From DAIOFH01 sp036745875 (GTDB taxonomy: Bacteria; Planctomycetota; SZUA-567): a DNA stretch of 16,262 nt. The DNA lies in the NCBI GenBank assembly GCA_036745875.1, contig DAIOFH010000088.1:1-16262 (forward strand), given 5' to 3'. A model generated the notes under the pieces. It was given only the letters and a program-made list of their open reading frames with translations, searched no databases and was not told where the DNA came from. A program made the position numbers and the translations under genes. Shown here one piece after another: positions 12,986-16,262 of this stretch; within the stretch, counting starts at the first letter, position 1, and each line of letters begins with the position of its first letter.

Positions 12986-15658
12986 ATGTCGGACCAAGAA
13001 TACAACTTCAACCTGATCGAACAAAAATGGCAAAAACGCTGGGAAAAAGACGGCCTGTTCCGCACCGATAAAACAGACCGCCCCAACTACTACGTCCTCA
13101 ACATGTACCCCTACCCCTCCGGCGTCCTCCACATGGGTCACGTCCTCAACTACACCCTCGGCGACGTCATGGTCCGCTATAAACTCCTCAGGGGTTACAA
13201 CGTCCTCTCTCCAATGGGTTGGGACTCGTTCGGCCTGCCCGCCGAAAACGCCGCTATCCGCACCGGCGTCGCTCCTCACGACTTCACAGAACACAACATC
13301 GGCCGCATGCGCGAACAAATGAAACGCGCCGGCTGGGGCTACGACTGGTCGCGCGAATTCGCCACTTCGCACGTCGACTACTATAAGTGGAACCAATGGT
13401 TCTTCCTCAAATTCTACGAAAAAGGCATGGTCGTCAAGAAGACCGCACCCGTCAACTGGTGCGATTCCTGCCAGACCGTCCTCGCCAACGAACAGGTCAA
13501 AGACGGCGAATGCGAACGTTGCGGCTCCCAGGTCATCCAAAAAGACATGAACCAGTGGTTCTACCGCCTCAGCGAATACGCCGAACGCCTACTCTCCGGG
13601 CACGAGAAACTGCGCGGCCATTGGCCCGATGCAGTCCTCGCCATGCAGGAAGAATGGATCGGCAAATCCGTCGGCGCGGAAGTAGTCTTCACCGTCAAGG
13701 ACATGGGCGACCCCCTGCCCGTGTTCACCACCCGCCCGGATACCCTCTGGGGCGTGACCTTCATGTCCATCGCGCCCGAACACCCGCTGGTGGAAAAACT
13801 TGCCGCCAAAGCGCCGAACGGTGCGGAACTCCTCGACGCCGCCAAGAAAATGCGCTCCGGCGGCACCTCCGCCAAGGAACTTGCCGAACGCGAAAAAGAA
13901 GGCATTTTCACCGGCTTTTACGTTGTCAACCCGGTCAACGGCACGGAAGTGCCGCTGTGGATCGCCAACTTCGCCCTCATGAGCTACGGCACAGGCGCGG
14001 TGATGTCTGTCCCCGCGCACGACCAGCGCGACTGGGAATTCGCCAAAAAATACAATCTCCCCATCGTCAAGGTCATCGATCCGCCGGACGGGTCTGACGT
14101 GTCCGCGTGGGAAAAGGCCTACGCTGACGCCGGCGCGATAGTCAACTCCGCCGACTTCACCGGCCGACCCGATAATTTCGACGCCATCCCCGAAATCGTC
14201 GACTGGCTCGCCGACAAGGGCCTTGGCAAAAAACAGGTCAATTACCGCCTGCGCGACTGGCTGCTGTCCCGCCAACGCTACTGGGGCACGCCGATTCCCA
14301 TGATCTACTGCGATTCCTGCGGTATCGTGCCCGTCCCGGAAAAAGACCTGCCGGTCATCCTGCCCACGGACATCGACTTCACCCACGGCCAGGGGAACCC
14401 GCTCCTCAGGTCGAAATCCTTCGTCAACGTCCCCTGCCCGACCTGCGGCAAACCGGCCAGGCGGGAGACCGACACCATGGATACCTTCGTCGATTCGTCC
14501 TGGTACCAGATCCGCTTTGCCGATCCGAAAAACGACAAGGCCTGCTGGGAAGACGCCAAAGTCAAGGAATGGCTGCCCGTCAACCAGTACATCGGCGGCA
14601 TCGAACACGCGACAATGCACCTCATGTACGCCAGGTTCTTCACCATGGTGCTGCACGACCTCGGCCTCATCGACTTCGAGGAGCCGTTCACCAATCTGTT
14701 CTGCCAGGGCATGGTCTGCAAGGTCGCCTATCGCTGCGAGACGTGCAAATGGATTCCGGTCGAACAGGTCAAGGCGGTCAAGGTGGATGGCGCGGAGCTG
14801 GACGACGAAGAGGAATACCTGGTCTTCAAGCGTATTGAAAATCAGAGCCTGGACGAGGACGGCCTCAAGGCCGAGGGGCTGAAGTTGATCTGCGGCAAGT
14901 GCGGTGGCCCGGTCCACTTCGAAATGACCAAGATCAGCAAATCGAAATTGAACATTGTCGACCCTGACGCCATCATCAACCAGTTCGGTGCCGACACGGT
15001 ACGCTTGTATATGCTGTCTGATTCGCCCCCGGACCGGATGCAGATCTGGACCGAGGACGGCATCAACGGTGCCTGGCGCACGATCAACCGCCTGTGGCGG
15101 CTCGTGATCGACAGTCTTCCCAATGTCGCGCCGATCGGGACGCCGATCCCTGCCGACTTGGACGACACCAACCGCCAGCTGCGCCGCAAGACCCACCAGA
15201 GCGTCAAGAAGGTCACGGACTCCATCGAAGGCGGCTACCAGTTCAACACGGCGATCGCCCGCTCGAACGAACTCCTGAACTTCCTCCGCTCCAACCGCGA
15301 CAAGGCCCACCCGGCCGTGCTCAGGGAAGCGCTGGAAGTGATTGTCGTCTCGCTGTCCCCGATCATTCCGCATTTCGCTGACGAATGCTGGTCGAGGCTT
15401 GGCTACAATGAAAGCGTGTTCTTCTCCTCCTGGCCGGAATACGACGAAGAAGCGGCAAAGGAAGACAGCGTCGAAATCCCGGTTCAAATTAACGGCAAGC
15501 TTCGCGCGCGCGTCACGGTAAGCCCCGATTGCACAAAAGAGGAGCTGGAAAAAGTCGCCTTGGCGGAACCAAAGATTCAGTCCCTCATGGAAGGCAAGAC
15601 AGTGGCCAAGATAATCGTGGTTCCCGGCCGCATGGTAAACATCGCGGTCAAGGGCTAA
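12986..15658 (+). CDS. leuS: Leucyl-tRNA synthetase
   Basis: This class Ia synthetase charges tRNA-Leu with leucine in the cytosol. It has 890 residues, a normal bacterial length. The HIGH-type motif is HMGH at 49-52 within YPYPSGVLHMGH. A Cys4 zinc site at 159, 162, 176 and 179 (NWCDSCQ...CERCG) follows. The CP1 editing domain includes TTRPDTLWG (from about residue 248) and HDQRD with Asp346/Asp349, so proofreading should be active. The KMSKS loop is KISKS at 649-653, followed by KLNIVDPD. Just before it, the leucine-specific region carries a second CxxC pair, Cys584/587 and Cys636/639, suggesting an extra zinc ribbon. The C-terminal domain (IPVQINGKLRARVTV to IIVVPGRMVNIAVKG) is intact. A GAGG site precedes the start, with a leader hairpin about 100 bases upstream. 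Confidence 0.98.
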   Translation: MSDQEYNFNLIEQKWQKRWEKDGLFRTDKTDRPNYYVLNMYPYPSGVLHMGHVLNYTLGDVMVRYKLLRGYNVLSPMGWDSFGLPAENAAIRTGVAPHDFTEHNIGRMREQMKRAGWGYDWSREFATSHVDYYKWNQWFFLKFYEKGMVVKKTAPVNWCDSCQTVLANEQVKDGECERCGSQVIQKDMNQWFYRLSEYAERLLSGHEKLRGHWPDAVLAMQEEWIGKSVGAEVVFTVKDMGDPLPVFTTRPDTLWGVTFMSIAPEHPLVEKLAAKAPNGAELLDAAKKMRSGGTSAKELAEREKEGIFTGFYVVNPVNGTEVPLWIANFALMSYGTGAVMSVPAHDQRDWEFAKKYNLPIVKVIDPPDGSDVSAWEKAYADAGAIVNSADFTGRPDNFDAIPEIVDWLADKGLGKKQVNYRLRDWLLSRQRYWGTPIPMIYCDSCGIVPVPEKDLPVILPTDIDFTHGQGNPLLRSKSFVNVPCPTCGKPARRETDTMDTFVDSSWYQIRFADPKNDKACWEDAKVKEWLPVNQYIGGIEHATMHLMYARFFTMVLHDLGLIDFEEPFTNLFCQGMVCKVAYRCETCKWIPVEQVKAVKVDGAELDDEEEYLVFKRIENQSLDEDGLKAEGLKLICGKCGGPVHFEMTKISKSKLNIVDPDAIINQFGADTVRLYMLSDSPPDRMQIWTEDGINGAWRTINRLWRLVIDSLPNVAPIGTPIPADLDDTNRQLRRKTHQSVKKVTDSIEGGYQFNTAIARSNELLNFLRSNRDKAHPAVLREALEVIVVSLSPIIPHFADECWSRLGYNESVFFSSWPEYDEEAAKEDSVEIPVQINGKLRARVTVSPDCTKEELEKVALAEPKIQSLMEGKTVAKIIVVPGRMVNIAVKG

Positions 15659-15692
15659 AGGAAGAAATGACGTGCATTCCACATGTTCATGC

Positions 15693-15720
15693 TGGAAATA
15701 CCGGCACGAATTTGTATAAT
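15693..15720 (+). promoter_or_regulatory. Promoter of tRNA-Arg
   Basis: TATAAT (15715-15720) is a perfect -10; TGGAAA (15693-15698) is a four-of-six -35 with a 16-base spacer. The start would fall about 33 bases before the tRNA, leaving a short 5' leader for RNase P. It lies just after the leuS stop. Confidence 0.7.
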
Positions 15721-15759
15721 GATCGCCCTCGGAAAAAAGACGGGACAAAACAGCTCAAT

Positions 15760-15836
15760 GCGCCAGTAGCTCAGTTGGATAGAGCACCGGATTTCTAATC
15801 CGGCGGTCAGGGGTTCGAATCCCTTCTGGCGTGCCA
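15760..15836 (+). tRNA. tRNA-Arg, anticodon UCU
   Basis: The 77-base gene folds into a full cloverleaf. The acceptor stem is GCGCCAG/CTGGCGT (first pair G-U), the D arm AGCTCAGTTGGATAGAGC, the anticodon stem CCGGA/TCCGG with loop TTTCTAA (anticodon TCT at 15794-15796), and the T arm has GGTTCGAATCC. The discriminator is G and CCA is encoded (15834-15836). It reads AGA codons. The DNA after its 3' end changes to AT-rich, which suggests it has served as an integration site. Confidence 0.96.
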
Positions 15837-15844
15837 ACACTCAT

Positions 15845-15875
15845 AACCCTGCTTCCTATGTGGAGGCAGGGTTTT
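15845..15875 (+). terminator. Rho-independent terminator of tRNA-Arg
   Basis: AACCCTGCTTCC pairs with GGAGGCAGGGTT (one G-U pair) around a five-base loop, followed by TTTT. It starts nine bases after the tRNA CCA end. Confidence 0.88.
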
Positions 15876-15931
15876 ATATTGATTTTACGGTATTTTCTAG
15901 CGTTTTTCTGAGCAAAATGGTTGAATATTGA

Positions 15932-15996
15932 AGTGCTCAATAGTGCTCGATCTTTCTCGATCCCGCTAGATCTTTCCTGTCCATTTTCCTGTCCAT
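15932..15996. repeat. Cluster of short, helically phased direct repeats
   Basis: AGTGCTC occurs at 15932 and 15942, ten bases apart. GATCTTTC occurs at 15949 and 15969, twenty bases apart. TTTCCTGTCCAT is repeated in perfect tandem at 15973-15984 and 15985-15996. Spacing by whole helical turns suggests binding sites for one protein, such as integrase arm sites or a repressor of an element inserted beside the tRNA. Confidence 0.6.
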
Positions 15997-16076
15997 TATT
16001 TAAATGGCATTGATTCGTGGCTCAAGCTAAAATAAATTATCCAGCTGATTCATAGCAAAATTATGAAGGGGATGTT

Positions 16077-16262
16077 ATGTCAAAAAGACATCGTTCTGTT
16101 GGCTCAATTAAGAGGGAATTGATTAGGAAATCTCGAGAATCTGCACTTACTGCTATTCAGATATACAATAATCCCAATATCGGATTTAAAGCAGAATCCT
16201 TTATTGTACTAAGAGCCTATCCGAATAGACCGCATGTTCAACTTATTTCGGATACACAACAC
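16077..16262 (+). CDS. DUF3644-like protein, N-terminal part, runs off the window
   Basis: The frame starts at ATG 16077 behind AAGGGG and stays open to the last base (62 codons). The first 45 residues, MSKRHRSVGSIKRELIRKSR and then ESALTAIQIYNNPNIGFKAESFIVL, match what I recall of the start of DUF3644 proteins, which are often found in mobile and defence-rich regions. In that family FIVL is normally followed by a hydrophobic ...AWTYLLHA helix. Here it continues RAYPNRPHVQLISDTQH, which does not fit. The break coincides with TAA|GAGCCTATCCG, so the gene may be interrupted by an insertion sequence. Codon use is AT-rich, unlike every other gene in the window, which supports recent transfer. The function of DUF3644 is not known to me. 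Confidence 0.6.
   Translation, partial: MSKRHRSVGSIKRELIRKSRESALTAIQIYNNPNIGFKAESFIVLRAYPNRPHVQLISDTQH
16213..16262. mobile_element. Possible insertion-sequence end, IS5/IS1031 type
   Basis: GAGCCTATCCGAATAG begins exactly where the DUF3644-like protein stops resembling its family. It is preceded by TAA, matching the TNA target of the IS1031 subgroup of the IS5 family, whose ends begin with GAG. No transposase is visible before the window ends, so this rests on the terminal bases alone. Confidence 0.3.

Noticed and set aside
13589..15748. 719-codon open frame on the minus strand
   Set aside because: It is the mirror of leuS in a GC-rich gene; the translation is low-complexity, rich in Asp, Val and Arg, and resembles no family, while the plus strand is clearly LeuRS.
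15932..15996. CRISPR array
   Set aside because: The repeats are only 7-12 bases and adjacent or 10-20 bases apart, with no spacers of normal length and no cas genes.

Overview
The window looks like a mostly ordinary chromosomal stretch from an anaerobic Gram-negative-type bacterium. A glycyl radical enzyme (a class destroyed by oxygen) points to anaerobic metabolism, and two proteins carry cleavable signal peptides. Most genes are moderately GC-rich, have clear AGGAGG/GGAG-type ribosome binding sites, and the one tRNA encodes its CCA end. I cannot fix the phylum from sequence alone. The CACAGAGGA-type intergenic repeat and the zinc-ribbon LeuRS would fit a PVC-type lineage such as Lentisphaerota, but that is only an impression.

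Left part (minus strand, 37-4501): a three-gene operon read from a consensus sigma-70-type promoter (TTGACA-16-TATAAT, 4474-4501). It encodes a YbiW/PflD-type glycyl radical enzyme, a ROK sugar kinase and a HAD phosphatase/mutase. E. coli YbiW and PflD are known to open the ring of 1,5-anhydrohexitol-6-phosphates. I therefore infer that this operon imports the same chemistry, with the ROK kinase supplying the phosphorylated substrate. No activase, aldolase or transporter is visible in the window. Both intercistronic gaps hold AT-rich or repeat-like DNA.

Middle (4590-9591): a vapBC toxin-antitoxin scar in which one internal deletion joins the start of VapB to the end of VapC; a small SAM methyltransferase (minus); a rho-independent terminator; and rpsA (ribosomal protein S1, six S1 domains, minus) behind a hairpin-rich leader. 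Divergent from rpsA are a secreted coiled-coil protein and a secreted Sel1-repeat protein whose reading frame is split at a run of nine Ts.

Right part (9725-15875): a MATE transporter with a strong terminator, a YghA-like short-chain dehydrogenase, a small very hydrophilic protein that shares a 13-base leader with the dehydrogenase, a perfect 28-bp-stem palindrome, a terminator-like hairpin ahead of leuS, leuS itself, and tRNA-Arg(UCU) with its own promoter and terminator.

Right end (about 15880-16262): the composition turns AT-rich just after the tRNA, with helically phased short repeats and the start of a DUF3644-like gene. This looks like the left end of an element integrated next to the tRNA. 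The DUF3644 reading frame departs from its family at TAA|GAGCCTATCCG, which resembles an IS5-family (IS1031-type) insertion end.
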